Source: SFHK01 sp964554795
GTDB taxonomy: Bacteria > Bacillota > Clostridia > Christensenellales > Aristaeellaceae
Direction: 5' to 3'
DNA length: 45,056 nucleotides
NCBI GenBank assembly: GCA_964554795.1
Contig: CAZKQB010000023.1
Location: forward strand, 1 to 45,056
Made by a program: the position numbers and the translations under genes
In this document: positions 1 to 8,639 of the stretch, piece by piece
Layout: each line of letters opens with the position of its first letter
Numbering within the stretch: the first letter of the stretch is position 1
The notes under the pieces: model-generated
Databases searched by the model: none
Seen by the model: the letters and a program-made list of their open reading frames with translations, nothing else
What the model was told of the DNA's origin: nothing

Positions 1-44
1 CCCGGAAATCCGCAGGATTTCAGCGGAATCTGAGAAAGGGTGGT

Positions 45-127
45 GCGGAGGGGAACCCGTCCCCTCCGCCTCCCAAGGGGGTGGCAGGGCCGCCAGGCCC
101 GGCGGCGGGGGAGCTTGCTCCCCCGCC
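45..127. repeat. Pair of GC-rich hairpins upstream of argS
   Basis: Two perfect inverted repeats lie in the non-coding 5' edge: arms 45-54/60-69 (GCGGAGGGGA) and 104-114/117-127 (GGCGGGGGAGC). No T-tract follows either arm, so neither is a standard intrinsic terminator. A nearly identical G5AGC hairpin recurs at 20415-20437, which suggests a dispersed intergenic element. The rest of 1-149 shows no gene. Confidence 0.6.
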
Positions 128-149
128 CGCCTTCCGTCTAAAATCTTTA

Positions 150-179
150 TTGGACAACCAGAGCCGAATGGATTATAAT
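150..179 (+). promoter_or_regulatory. Probable argS promoter
   Basis: TTGGAC at 150-155 and TATAAT at 174-179 are separated by 18 bases. They lie about 30 bases before the argS start. The -10 box is perfect and the -35 box is partial. Confidence 0.6.
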
Positions 180-211
180 AGATGCAAAGCCAGAAATAGG
201 AGTGAAGGGAA

Positions 212-1921
212 ATGGATTTCAAACTGACGATCGCCCAGCTCGCTGCGGAAGCCGCCGCGAAGGCGTTCCCCGGCACGGATCTTGGAACGGAGGCCGTCGC
301 AGGCATGCTGGAAACCCCGCCGGATCCGGCCATGGGCGACTACGCGCTGCCGTGCTTCAAGCTGTCCAAGGCGCTGCGCAAGTCCCCGATGATGATTTCG
401 GACGCGCTGGCGGCCGCGATTTCCGCGCCATTCCTTTCGCGTGTGGAAAGCGTGAAGGGCTATCTGAATTTCTTTATCGACCGCGCTACCTACGCCCGTG
501 AGGTCGTGGGTGCGGCGCTCAATGCCGGCGCGCGCTACGGCAGCTCCGACGAGGGCGCGGGCAAGACCATCGTGATCGACTATTCCTCCATCAACATCGC
601 CAAGCGCTTCCACATCGGTCATCTGTCCACCACGATGATCGGAAACGCGCTGTATAAAATGTATACCTTCCTGGGCTACCGCTGCGTAGGTGTGAACCAT
701 CTGGGCGATTGGGGCACTCAGTTCGGCAAGATGATCGCAGCCTACAAGCGCTGGGGCGACCGCGAAACCGTCATGAAGGGCGGCGTGGACGAGATGGTGA
801 AGCTCTACGTGCGCTTCAACAACGAGGCCAAGGAAAACCCCGCGCTGGACGACGAGGGCCGCGCATGGTTCAAGGCCATTGAGGACGGCAATCCCGAGGC
901 GCTGGAAATCTTCAACTGGTTCAAGCAGGTTACCCTGAAGGACGCCGAGCGCGTGTATGACATGCTGGGCGTAAAATTTGACAGCTACAACGGGGAAAGC
1001 TTCTATGCCGACAAGGTGCAGCCCATCATCGACGAGCTGCGTGAAAAGGGGCTTCTGGTGGAGGATCAGGGCGCGCAGATCGTGCGTCTGGACGACTACG
1101 GCATGCCCCCGGCGATTATCCTGCGCTCCGACGGCGCGACGCTGTATATGACGCGCGACCTCGCTGCGGCGAAGTATCGCCACGACACCTACGATTTCGA
1201 CAAGAACCTCTACGTCGTTGCCTATCAGCAGGATCTGCAGTTCCGGCAGCTGTTCAAGGTAATGGAGCTGCTGGGCTGGGATTGGGCAAAGGGCTGCGAG
1301 CACGTCAACTTCGGCATGGTGTCCTACGAGGGGCAGACGCTGTCGACCCGCGAGGGGCGCATCGTATACCTGGAGGATCTGCTCAAGCAGTCGGTCAGCA
1401 AGGCGCTCGGCATCATCAACGAGAAGAGCCCGAACCTCGAAAACAAGGAGGAGGTCGCCCGCAAGATCGGCATTGGCGCGGTGGTGTTCTTCGCGCTGTA
1501 CAACGGCCGCATCAAGGACATCGACTTCTGGTGGGATCGCGCGCTCAACTTTGACGGCGAAACCGGCCCCTACGTCATGTACACCCACGCGCGCTGCATG
1601 AGCGTGCTGCGCAAGTGCGAGAATGTGGACGCCGCGCCCGATTATTCCGCGCTGGACGATTCCGAGGCGCAGGCCGTCGTTCGCCTGATCGACGACTTCC
1701 CCGGCGTCGTGCATCAGGCCGTGGAGCGCAATGAGCCGTCGCTGGTCACCCGCTTCAGCGTGGAACTGGCGAAGGCGTACAACAAGTTCTATTATGAGCA
1801 CAGGATTCTGGACGACGATCTGTCTGCCCGCGCCGCGAGAGTGGAGCTCACCCGCGCCGCACGCCAGACGATCAAAACGGCGCTCGGCCTGATCGGCATC
1901 GAGGCGCCCGACCGCATGTAA
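212..1921 (+). CDS. argS: Arginyl-tRNA synthetase
   Basis: This enzyme charges tRNA-Arg with arginine in the cytoplasm. The 569-residue product has the usual ArgRS length. It shows an N-terminal Add-1-like domain, the class I HIGH signature as AKRFHIGHLS near residue 130, a degenerate KMSK-loop region (GQTLSTREGR, near residue 380) as is normal in ArgRS, and a C-terminal DALR-type anticodon-binding domain. The start is set by a GAAGGGAA ribosome site 5-10 bases upstream. manA follows after 19 bases, so the two are probably co-transcribed. Nothing is missing or broken. Confidence 0.97.
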   Translation: MDFKLTIAQLAAEAAAKAFPGTDLGTEAVAGMLETPPDPAMGDYALPCFKLSKALRKSPMMISDALAAAISAPFLSRVESVKGYLNFFIDRATYAREVVGAALNAGARYGSSDEGAGKTIVIDYSSINIAKRFHIGHLSTTMIGNALYKMYTFLGYRCVGVNHLGDWGTQFGKMIAAYKRWGDRETVMKGGVDEMVKLYVRFNNEAKENPALDDEGRAWFKAIEDGNPEALEIFNWFKQVTLKDAERVYDMLGVKFDSYNGESFYADKVQPIIDELREKGLLVEDQGAQIVRLDDYGMPPAIILRSDGATLYMTRDLAAAKYRHDTYDFDKNLYVVAYQQDLQFRQLFKVMELLGWDWAKGCEHVNFGMVSYEGQTLSTREGRIVYLEDLLKQSVSKALGIINEKSPNLENKEEVARKIGIGAVVFFALYNGRIKDIDFWWDRALNFDGETGPYVMYTHARCMSVLRKCENVDAAPDYSALDDSEAQAVVRLIDDFPGVVHQAVERNEPSLVTRFSVELAKAYNKFYYEHRILDDDLSARAARVELTRAARQTIKTALGLIGIEAPDRM

Positions 1922-1940
1922 TACGAAGGAGGCGCGACAA

Positions 1941-2948
1941 ATGGATCCGATGAAAATGCGTCCCTATTACCGCTATGGCGAGATGACCCCGTGGGGCGGC
2001 GACGCACTGAGGCTGATGTTCGGAAAGGATGCGCCCGACGATCGCGCGGGCGAAAGCCTGGAGATTTCGGCTCTGGAGGGCATGGAAAGCGTGATTCTGT
2101 CCGGCGAATTCACCGGCATGACGCTGGCCGCCGCGCTCAAAAACCACTATGCCGAAATCGTCGGCGAGGAAAACGGCCCGTTCCCGCTGCTTCTGAAGCT
2201 GCTGGACGCGCGCGACACGCTGTCGGTTCAGGTGCATCCCGGCGACGACTACGCCCAGGCGCACGACGGCAAGCTGGGCAAAACCGAGGCATGGATGGTC
2301 TTAAGCGCCGACCCCGGCGCAAAAATCGCCTATGGCCTGAAGCCGTCAAACGAAAGTCTCTCCGACATCGTGGCGCGCGGCGAGTTTGAGCAGGCGCTCA
2401 ACTTCGTCACCGTCGCGCCCGGCGATGTGTATTACATCCCCCACGGCATGGTGCATGCGCTGGGCGGCGGCGTGCAGGTGTACGAAATCCAGCAGTCGTC
2501 CGACGCAACCTATCGCTTCTGGGATTGGGGCCGCGTGGGCAAGGATGGCAAGCCCCGCGCGTTGCACACTGAAAAGGCGCTGGACGTCACCCGCCCCGAG
2601 CTGCACATGGGCAAGGTCGCGGGCGCGACGATCCTCACCGAGGGCGGCAGCATCACGCACTATGTGTGCGATGAAAACTTCTCCCTCATGCGCCTGAACG
2701 TGGCCGGAACCATGCCGCTCCACTTCCCCAAGATGGCCTTCGTGACCCCGCTTGGCCCGTGCGAGCTTTCGTGGGACGGCGGCAGCATGGAGCTTGCGCC
2801 CTTCGAAACGGCGCTCATCCCCGCCTGCCAGAATACCGCCCGCGTGACCGGCCGCCTGCCCGTGCTCTGCTCCACCCTTCCCGACCAGCCCGCCCTCCGC
2901 GCCGCTCTCACCTACCGCGCCGAGAACGTCGCCGGGCTGAGCGAATAA
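1941..2948 (+). CDS. manA: Mannose-6-phosphate isomerase, class I
   Basis: It interconverts mannose 6-phosphate and fructose 6-phosphate, feeding mannose into glycolysis. The 335-residue protein carries the type I PMI zinc-site motifs: QVHPGDDYA near residue 95, EAWMVL near 115 and HGMVHALGGG near 170. GAAGGAGG precedes the ATG. It sits 19 bases after argS and is followed by a hairpin terminator, so argS-manA ends here. The GH38 alpha-mannosidase later in this window could supply mannose; that link is inference. Confidence 0.93.
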   Translation: MDPMKMRPYYRYGEMTPWGGDALRLMFGKDAPDDRAGESLEISALEGMESVILSGEFTGMTLAAALKNHYAEIVGEENGPFPLLLKLLDARDTLSVQVHPGDDYAQAHDGKLGKTEAWMVLSADPGAKIAYGLKPSNESLSDIVARGEFEQALNFVTVAPGDVYYIPHGMVHALGGGVQVYEIQQSSDATYRFWDWGRVGKDGKPRALHTEKALDVTRPELHMGKVAGATILTEGGSITHYVCDENFSLMRLNVAGTMPLHFPKMAFVTPLGPCELSWDGGSMELAPFETALIPACQNTARVTGRLPVLCSTLPDQPALRAALTYRAENVAGLSE

Positions 2949-2970
2949 TTGACCCCATATCCATAAAAAC

Positions 2971-3013
2971 CAGCCGATTCGCTTCCCAGTATAAAAAGCG
3001 AATCGGCTGTTCT
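2971..3013 (+). terminator. Terminator after manA
   Basis: A 14-bp perfect stem (arms 2971-2984 and 2996-3009, CAGCCGATTCGCTT and its complement) is followed by TTCTTCG. It closes the argS-manA unit. Confidence 0.75.
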
Positions 3014-3143
3014 TCGTTAATCCCGCACCCTCCAACTGCACCGAAAGCGTGGCCGACGATCGGAATTCGATTTCAGCACAGGGTTTCTAAACGCCGCCGA
3101 CTCGCGTGCAGGCATGCGGGTCGGCGGCTATTCGATTCCGCGC

Positions 3144-4806
3144 CTACGAATTCAGCCAGTCCAGCGCGTCGGGATACGCGTAATTCATCCCGTTCTCCCT
3201 GCACCACGTCGCCGCCCACGAATCCCGCGGAACCGTGAATAGGAGCGTGTCCGGACAACCTTCGAACGCATTTTCCGCGATGCTGGTCACGCTGTCCGGG
3301 AGGGTAATGCTCGTGAGGGATTTGCAGTAGTAGAAGGCGTAGTTCCCGATGCTTGTCACGCCGTCCGGGATGGTGATGCTCGTAAGGGATTTGCAGTAGT
3401 AGAAGGCGTAGTTCCCGATGCTTGTCACGCCGTCCGGGANNNNNNNNNNNNNNNNNNNNNNNNNNNNNNNNNNNNNNNNNNNNNNNNNNNNNNNNNNNNN
3501 NNNNNNNNNNNNNNNNNNNNNNNNNNNNNNNNNNNNNNNCGTAGTTCCCGATGCTTGTCACGCCGTCCGGGATGGTGATGCTCGTAAGGGATTTACAGTT
3601 AGCAAACGCGTTGCTCCCGATGCTTGTCACGCCGTCCGGGATGGTGATGCTCGTAAGGGATTTGCAGTAGTAGAAGGCGTAGTTCCCGATGCTTGTCACG
3701 CTGTTCGGGATGGTGATGCTCGTAAGGGATTTGCAGGAGTAGAAGGCGCAGTTCCCAATGCTTGTCACGCTGTCTGGGATGGTGATGCTCTTAAGGGATT
3801 TGCAGTAGTAGAAGGCACAGTTCCCGATGTCTGTCACGCTGTCCGGGATGGTGATGCTCTTAAGGGATTTGCAGTAGTAGAAGGCACAGTTCCCGATGCT
3901 TGTCACGCCATCCGGGATGGTGATGCTCGTAAGGGATTCGCAGGAGTAGAAGGCGCAGTTCCCGATGCTTGTCACGCCATCCGGGATGGTGATGCTCGTA
4001 AGGGATTCGCAGGAGTAGAAGGCGCAGTTCCCAATGCTTGTCACGCTGTCTGGGATGGTGATGCTCGTAAGGGAATCAGAGCAGTAGAAGGCGTTGTCCC
4101 CGATGCTTGCTATACCCGTCGGAATGACGTACCTGCTCTCTGAAAATGCGCGCGGATAGCAAATGAGCTTCTTTTCCGTCTTGTCAAACAGTACGCCATC
4201 GATGGTTGCCAGAACCGGATGCTCAGGCGAAACAACGATGCGAGTTAACTTGCGACAGAACCGAAATGGATTTGCACCTATGTGCGTCACACTGTCCGGG
4301 ATGATGATGCTCGTAAGAGAAGTGCACCCAGAGAATGCAGCGTCCCCGATGCTCGTCGCACCATCTGGAATGGCGTAGCTGCTCTCTCCAAACGCATACG
4401 GATAGCAAATCAGCTTCTTTTCCGTCTTGTCAAACAGCACACCGTCGATAGTTGCCAGAACCGGATGCTCAGGCGAAACAACGATGCGTGTTAAACTGCC
4501 GCAGTTTCGAAACGGGTTCGCTCCCATGCGCATCACGCTGTCCGAGAGGGGGATGCTCGTAAGGAATTCGCAGGAGTCAAAGGCGTAGTCCCCGATGCTT
4601 GTCACGGTGTAATCGTCCAAGCGATCAGGCACAGCAAGGTCAACTGCGCTGCCGGTATAGCCTGTTATTTCTGCCGTTCCATCATCCAGCAGCTTATAGC
4701 GATAGTCTCCGCAGGTATATTCGTCCTCTGCCGCCGCACAGAACAGGATTGCCGTAGCTGCAAGAAACAGCATAAAGAGAAGCGCCAATCGTTCAAATTT
4801 CTTCAT
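3144..4806 (-). CDS. BspA-type leucine-rich repeat secreted protein, interrupted by assembly gap
   Basis: A secreted or surface protein of the BspA/LRR_5 type, a family linked to adhesion in gut bacteria. It starts at 4806 with a signal peptide (MKKFERLALLFMLFLAATAI..., cleavage probably after about residue 25) behind an AGGAGG site. After a short head domain come 23-residue LRR units of the form LTSITIPDGVTSIGNYAFYYCKS, encoded by near-identical 69-bp DNA repeats. The C-terminus, ending LDWLNS at 3144, contains a non-repeat cap. The 100-N gap at 3440-3539 falls inside the repeats. The two flanks are in different frames across 100 bases, but known coding bases total 1563, so a true gap divisible by 3 (such as a multiple of 69) restores one frame. 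Confidence 0.88.
3440..3539. other. Assembly gap (100 N)
   Basis: Exactly 100 unknown bases, the conventional placeholder for a scaffold gap of unknown size. It lies within 69-bp tandem repeats, which short reads cannot resolve. Confidence 0.99.
3541..4100 (-). repeat. 69-bp tandem repeats encoding LRR units
   Basis: Consecutive 69-base units (recurring core GGGATGGTGATGCTCGTAAG on the plus strand) differ at only a few positions. They continue on the other side of the gap (3260-3439). Each encodes one 23-residue LRR. Such identity at DNA level favours copy-number change by recombination or slippage. Confidence 0.9.
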
Positions 4807-4999
4807 CGAGTTTCCTCCTTTGCATATTTGCCGCTACCCGCCGCGAGCGATCGTCTTTTCGCTCTAAACCCGCGCTGTTCCTGCCTTTCGAAGGAATGCG
4901 CAGATGCTGGAAATTAAAACGTAAATTCAGGGATGATTCGCCGGCTGCCTGCTGTCGCGATGCGAGGCGGGCACACATTCCCCGAAAATGAAACGAAAA

Positions 5000-5024
5000 G
5001 CGGCGGAGGAACAGCCTCCGCCGC
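5000..5024 (-). terminator. Terminator after the secreted protein
   Basis: A 10-bp perfect stem (arms 5000-5009 and 5015-5024, GCGGCGGAGG and its complement) is followed on the minus strand by CTTTTCGTTTC. It lies 16 bases after the stop of the 5040-5735 gene. The remaining bases between 4807 and 5000 show no gene. Confidence 0.7.
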
Positions 5025-5039
5025 GAAAAGGTCTTTCAA

Positions 5040-5735
5040 TCAACCAAGGCGAATCAGAACCGGTGCGTTCAGATCCAGCGTCAGGGTTATGGTGCCGTTG
5101 GCATTGATAAACGTGCTCAGCTCCGTCTCGGAGCCATCCTCGGCCACGAGGGTGAACGTGCGCTCTGCAAAGGTCGAGGGAAGAATTACCTTATGAACGC
5201 CCACGGGCTCGTTATCCATCGGGCTTACATAGCGAAGGTACTTGCTGACGATGCCGCTCATTTCGAAGCAGGCCGTCATGATTTCGTCGCCGGAGGCCGT
5301 CTTGCCCACGCGCACGCACGGCTGCGGGAGGGTGGTGACGACGCGCCTGCCCAGCTGCACCTCCACAAACTCCAGCGGCTCGGCGCCCTCAATGTCGCCG
5401 CACACGGGGTCTACGGATACGCTCTCGCCGTTCACGACGCGATTGATGAAGGCGCAGCGCACGTGGATGGGATCATTGATCCAGTGATCGTAGCCCCACT
5501 CCCCGCTGATTTCGTTGGTCACGCTGTTGGAGTACTGCTGAGAATGGATGCAGTAGTTCCAGCGGCAATACGCGCTGTGTCCGCCGTGGCCGTTCGGCGA
5601 CCAGTTTCCGAACCAGTGCGACCCACGCTCAATACAAACCATCTCGCCTGGCCGCCAGCTATCTGTATTCTCCGCGAACGCGAAGCTGCCAAACACCAGA
5701 ACCATCGCCAGAACAGCAATCAGAAAACGCTTCAT
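5040..5735 (-). CDS. Unrecognised secreted protein
   Basis: I do not recognise the family. The ATG at 5735 is preceded by AAAGAAGG and begins a clear signal peptide (MKRFLIAVLAMVLVFGSFAF, then AEN), so the longer upstream frame is not used. The mature part (about 210 residues) starts Trp/His/Cys-rich (RGSHWFGNWSPNGHGGHSAY, CRWNYCIHSQQ) and ends in a beta-rich segment. Cysteines suggest disulfides outside the cell. A TATAAT box on the minus strand (5812-5817) could belong to its promoter. It is flanked by its own terminator, so it is probably monocistronic. Confidence 0.75.
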   Translation of the reverse strand: MKRFLIAVLAMVLVFGSFAFAENTDSWRPGEMVCIERGSHWFGNWSPNGHGGHSAYCRWNYCIHSQQYSNSVTNEISGEWGYDHWINDPIHVRCAFINRVVNGESVSVDPVCGDIEGAEPLEFVEVQLGRRVVTTLPQPCVRVGKTASGDEIMTACFEMSGIVSKYLRYVSPMDNEPVGVHKVILPSTFAERTFTLVAEDGSETELSTFINANGTITLTLDLNAPVLIRLG

Positions 5736-5946
5736 AAGCTTATACCTTCTTTCAAACGTAATCGAATCGGCACGCTGTGCATACCCATTGTTCATGCCAT
5801 ATACGTTTTTTATTATACTCACGCGGCATAACGAAATTATGCAAACGGAGATAAGAAAGTTTATCAATTTGCTGACGCCGTTTTCGAAACGTTTGACCTT
5901 CTGCGTATGAGATTGACGGACTTGTTTCAATCCACACTCTGCGTCC

Positions 5947-5983
5947 AAAAAAACAGACACGGGACATTTTCTTCCCGTGTCTG
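5947..5983 (-). terminator. Terminator after the small membrane protein
   Basis: A 10-bp perfect stem (arms 5954-5963 and 5974-5983, CAGACACGGG and its complement) is followed on the minus strand by seven T (5947-5953). This is a textbook intrinsic terminator, 27 bases past the stop at 6010. Confidence 0.9.
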
Positions 5984-6009
5984 CCTGAATGCGAATGGAG
6001 AGGATGCGT

Positions 6010-6282
6010 TTATGCCTGTACTGCCGGCACTTCCTTGAGAAGCTCCTCTGCCCAGCGGACGAACGCATCGCCAAAGAAGAAGACCAACGCGCACGCCGCG
6101 ATCAGCACAAGCAGCGAAAGCACCAGCGCCGCCACGGCAAAGCTCTTTTTGGATGCGTTGTGCGCCGCCGCAATGGTGATGATGAAAAACAGAATATTCA
6201 CGCCGGGAATGGCGGACAGAATCAGCGTAAAAAACCAGTTGAGGAACGATACTCTGCGTACGCCGCGACTTTCTTTGCTCAT
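6010..6282 (-). CDS. Small two-helix membrane protein
   Basis: A 90-residue protein with two predicted membrane segments (about residues 12-36 and 46-71) and a short acidic amphipathic tail (WAEELLKEVPAVQA). I do not recognise a family and assign no function. A near-perfect promoter lies upstream at 6316-6344, an AGGG-type ribosome site precedes the ATG, and a strong terminator follows. It is therefore an independent, probably well expressed gene. Confidence 0.75.
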   Translation of the reverse strand: MSKESRGVRRVSFLNWFFTLILSAIPGVNILFFIITIAAAHNASKKSFAVAALVLSLLVLIAACALVFFFGDAFVRWAEELLKEVPAVQA

Positions 6283-6315
6283 GGTCTTAACCCCCTTCAG
6301 GATTCTCTATAGGTA

Positions 6316-6344
6316 AGTATACCGCATTTATTACGCGCTGTCAA
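6316..6344 (-). promoter_or_regulatory. Promoter of the small membrane protein
   Basis: On the minus strand, a perfect TTGACA (6339-6344) and TATACT (6316-6321) are 17 bases apart and point at the 6282 start. This is a vegetative sigma-A type promoter. Confidence 0.85.
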
Positions 6345-6376
6345 ATACTTTTGTCAGATTTTCGTAATATTTACCA

Positions 6377-7468
6377 TTACTCGGTCAATGTTTTCGCAAG
6401 CTCTATCATCTCGCGCTCGCCCGCGATTTCGCCGGGGTAGGGATAGCGCTTCGCCTCGTTTTCGAACTGGGCGAGATATGCGTTCGCCTTTGCGAAATCC
6501 TTCTCTATCAGCAGCGCGTACGTATACTGCGTGCGAAGCACAGAGGGGTTTGTGCGCATCTGCTTCATGAAATTCAGATGCGCGGGCGTCCAGAGCTCGT
6601 CTATGCAATCCTTTTCGCCGCCGAGCATCGCCAGATACAGGCGGTCGCAGATCATAAGGTGCAGATGCAAGCCAACAATCGCCGAATCCGCCGCAAGCAG
6701 CCGGTCCATTTCCGTCCGCGCCGTGTCAAAGTACCTTTCATCCATGAGCCGGTTGACAGATAACACGGCCAGCACCGCGGTCATGGGGTTGGTAATGTCA
6801 TTTTCCTCCGGCAGGCATTCCGTCGGCACGTCCCGCATGCGCCCGCCCAGCGAAAGAAAATCGTTGATGCGCATCTGCACGAGGAATGCATGCTTCGCTT
6901 CCCGAGACGCGCAAACCGCCCGCGCCGTGCAGCCGTCGTTGTCAACCAGCGCCATATGCAGCGGAATGCCGTTCGTAAGCGCCGATGCCGCGCCCGTAAG
7001 CGTCCACGTCAGAAGAAACCGCGAAAGCACCGTATTCGGGCGAACCGTAACGTACAGCGCCAGAGCCAGAAGCGCCGAAAGCAAGTCCATCGCCGCGCCG
7101 CCCATCAGATACCAGCCGCAGGAAATGCCGTTCTCGTTGCCCTTCGGCGGAGACATCAGGCACTGCCCGCCGGTTCCGGCAAGGTTCAGCCGCCTCCGCT
7201 CGATTTTACCGCCCGTTCGAAGCCACATAATGCCGCCCACCCGAAACGAACGAAACCGGTAGCCGGTCATCAGCCCAAATACCAGATGCCCGGCCTCGTG
7301 CACCAGCGCCTGCGCATACATGCACGCGATAAGGCTTACAAACATCTCGCAAATCACGCGGACGATGCTCGATTTCGTCGACACAACGGAATAGATCATC
7401 GCCATTCCCACGCCCATGAGCGCGTAAATCAATACAACCACCCATGCCGCGCTTTTCCTCTTTTTCAT
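6377..7468 (-). CDS. M50-like (site-2 protease fold) membrane metalloprotease
   Basis: A 363-residue membrane protein with the zinc-protease motif HEAGH at residues 57-61, embedded in a hydrophobic segment as in the M50/S2P family. A later VDNDG (near residue 178) could be the third zinc ligand motif (NxDG type). Several membrane segments fill the first 200 residues. The last 150 residues are soluble and helical, somewhat like the TPR-type tails of such enzymes. Substrate unknown. The start follows GAGAGGTGACG at a normal distance, and a promoter lies at 7487-7515. Confidence 0.75.
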   Translation of the reverse strand: MKKRKSAAWVVVLIYALMGVGMAMIYSVVSTKSSIVRVICEMFVSLIACMYAQALVHEAGHLVFGLMTGYRFRSFRVGGIMWLRTGGKIERRRLNLAGTGGQCLMSPPKGNENGISCGWYLMGGAAMDLLSALLALALYVTVRPNTVLSRFLLTWTLTGAASALTNGIPLHMALVDNDGCTARAVCASREAKHAFLVQMRINDFLSLGGRMRDVPTECLPEENDITNPMTAVLAVLSVNRLMDERYFDTARTEMDRLLAADSAIVGLHLHLMICDRLYLAMLGGEKDCIDELWTPAHLNFMKQMRTNPSVLRTQYTYALLIEKDFAKANAYLAQFENEAKRYPYPGEIAGEREMIELAKTLTE

Positions 7469-7486
7469 ATCGTCACCTCTCGCTGC

Positions 7487-7515
7487 ATTATAGCACGCTT
7501 TCTCTTCTCCTACAA
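7487..7515 (-). promoter_or_regulatory. Promoter of the M50-like protease gene
   Basis: TTGTAG (7510-7515) and a perfect TATAAT (7487-7492) on the minus strand, 17 bases apart, lie 19 bases before the ATG at 7468. Confidence 0.7.
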
Positions 7516-7520
7516 CGGCG

Positions 7521-8474
7521 CTATCGGTAGAATTCGAGGGTTTTTTCGATCCAGTAGCGGTATTCGGGGCCAGGCGCCTCCATGCGCTTCAGGCGCTCAT
7601 ACATGGGAAGGCCGTCGCCGGCGTCGTGCCAGAGATCGGCAAACACAAAATCGTATTTTCCGGAGCGGTACAGGGAGGGCGCCATCTCGAACGCATCGGC
7701 CTCAAGAAGCGTCAGGCACTCCGGGCGCGGGAAGGCCGGCAGGATGCGCTCGCGGAAAAGCCGGATCGCATCCCCGCTGCGCTCGACGGCAGTCACGCTC
7801 TCCACCCTTGGGTTCAATAGCGCGTGGAACGCAAAATAGCCCAGTCCCAGCCCCAGCGTAAGCACATGCCCGTACGCAGCCTCTGCCACAGGGCGGATGG
7901 TATTGATTTCGTTCGGCGTAGCCGTCATCCACTCGCGCCCATTTTCGGTGAGCACGGGGTAGGCAAACGGCTGCGTGAAATAGCCCAGAACCGGCAGCAC
8001 CGCGCCGTCCGGATACGCGCGCAGATCGTTTGCAACGAACAGCTCGTAGGGCCAATACGAGGCGCAGCCCAGTTCAAACGCGCAGGGCGCAGGAATCGTG
8101 CCCTCGCGCTTAGCCCCGCGGTTTCTGCCGGAGCCGGCGGCATTTCGCAGGATACGCGCGTTCGGGACGCTTTCTCCCGCGTCCCTCGCATGCGGCGATG
8201 CGCAAACGGCGCAAATGTATGGGTCGGCAGCGTAGACGGAGGCGTCCAGCGGGCAGAGCATTCGCGGAAAATCCTCGCGCACAGTGCGCGCGTCCTCCTC
8301 GTTTCCGGCTGCGTCCAGACCGAGCGCACCCGCCAGCAGAAGCGCGAATGCCTGCGCATCCGTCAGCGAAAATTCATCTGAAAGCGCGCGCACGTCGGCC
8401 TCCGTCACCGCGTCCGCGTGAAAATTCAGATAAACGGCCAGCTGCCGAAGAAGTCTTTCATCCTGCGTTCGCAT
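7521..8474 (-). CDS. Spermidine-synthase-fold methyltransferase-like protein
   Basis: A 317-residue protein. The C-terminal 150 residues have a Rossmann methyltransferase core of the spermidine synthase type: the nucleotide loop GLGLGYFAF, the acidic residue in VTAVERS, then LLEADAFEM and YDFVFADLW. The N-terminal half is variable, with Cys residues (CAVC). The gene is not next to a SAM decarboxylase, so polyamine synthesis is unproven. I chose the ATG at 8474 because GAGAAGGAG lies 9-12 bases upstream; an in-frame ATG at 8498 is possible. The open frame running far upstream is only an antisense shadow. Confidence 0.7.
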   Translation of the reverse strand: MRTQDERLLRQLAVYLNFHADAVTEADVRALSDEFSLTDAQAFALLLAGALGLDAAGNEEDARTVREDFPRMLCPLDASVYAADPYICAVCASPHARDAGESVPNARILRNAAGSGRNRGAKREGTIPAPCAFELGCASYWPYELFVANDLRAYPDGAVLPVLGYFTQPFAYPVLTENGREWMTATPNEINTIRPVAEAAYGHVLTLGLGLGYFAFHALLNPRVESVTAVERSGDAIRLFRERILPAFPRPECLTLLEADAFEMAPSLYRSGKYDFVFADLWHDAGDGLPMYERLKRMEAPGPEYRYWIEKTLEFYR

Positions 8475-8520
8475 GGGTTCATCGGCTCCTTCTCTCATAG
8501 GTGGGTTCGCTTGCGTCCCC

Positions 8521-8548
8521 ATTATACACCGACTTTGGAATTTCTCAA
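8521..8548 (-). promoter_or_regulatory. Promoter of the spermidine-synthase-like gene
   Basis: On the minus strand, TTGAGA (8543-8548) and a perfect TATAAT (8521-8526) are 16 bases apart. A divergent extended -10 (TGGTATACT, with TATACT at 8603-8608) serves the GH105 gene on the plus strand. Confidence 0.7.
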
Positions 8549-8639
8549 GCAGAAGGTCGAAAAATCGGCCATTTTTCGCTCGCACAGCGCGCCGAAATAT
8601 GGTATACTTGAGCAAACGCAATATAAAGGAGGAAATTGC

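Noticed and set aside
173..1801. 542-codon open frame antisense to argS
   Set aside because: High GC causes long antisense open frames; argS is certain on the other strand and this frame has no ribosome site or recognisable domain.
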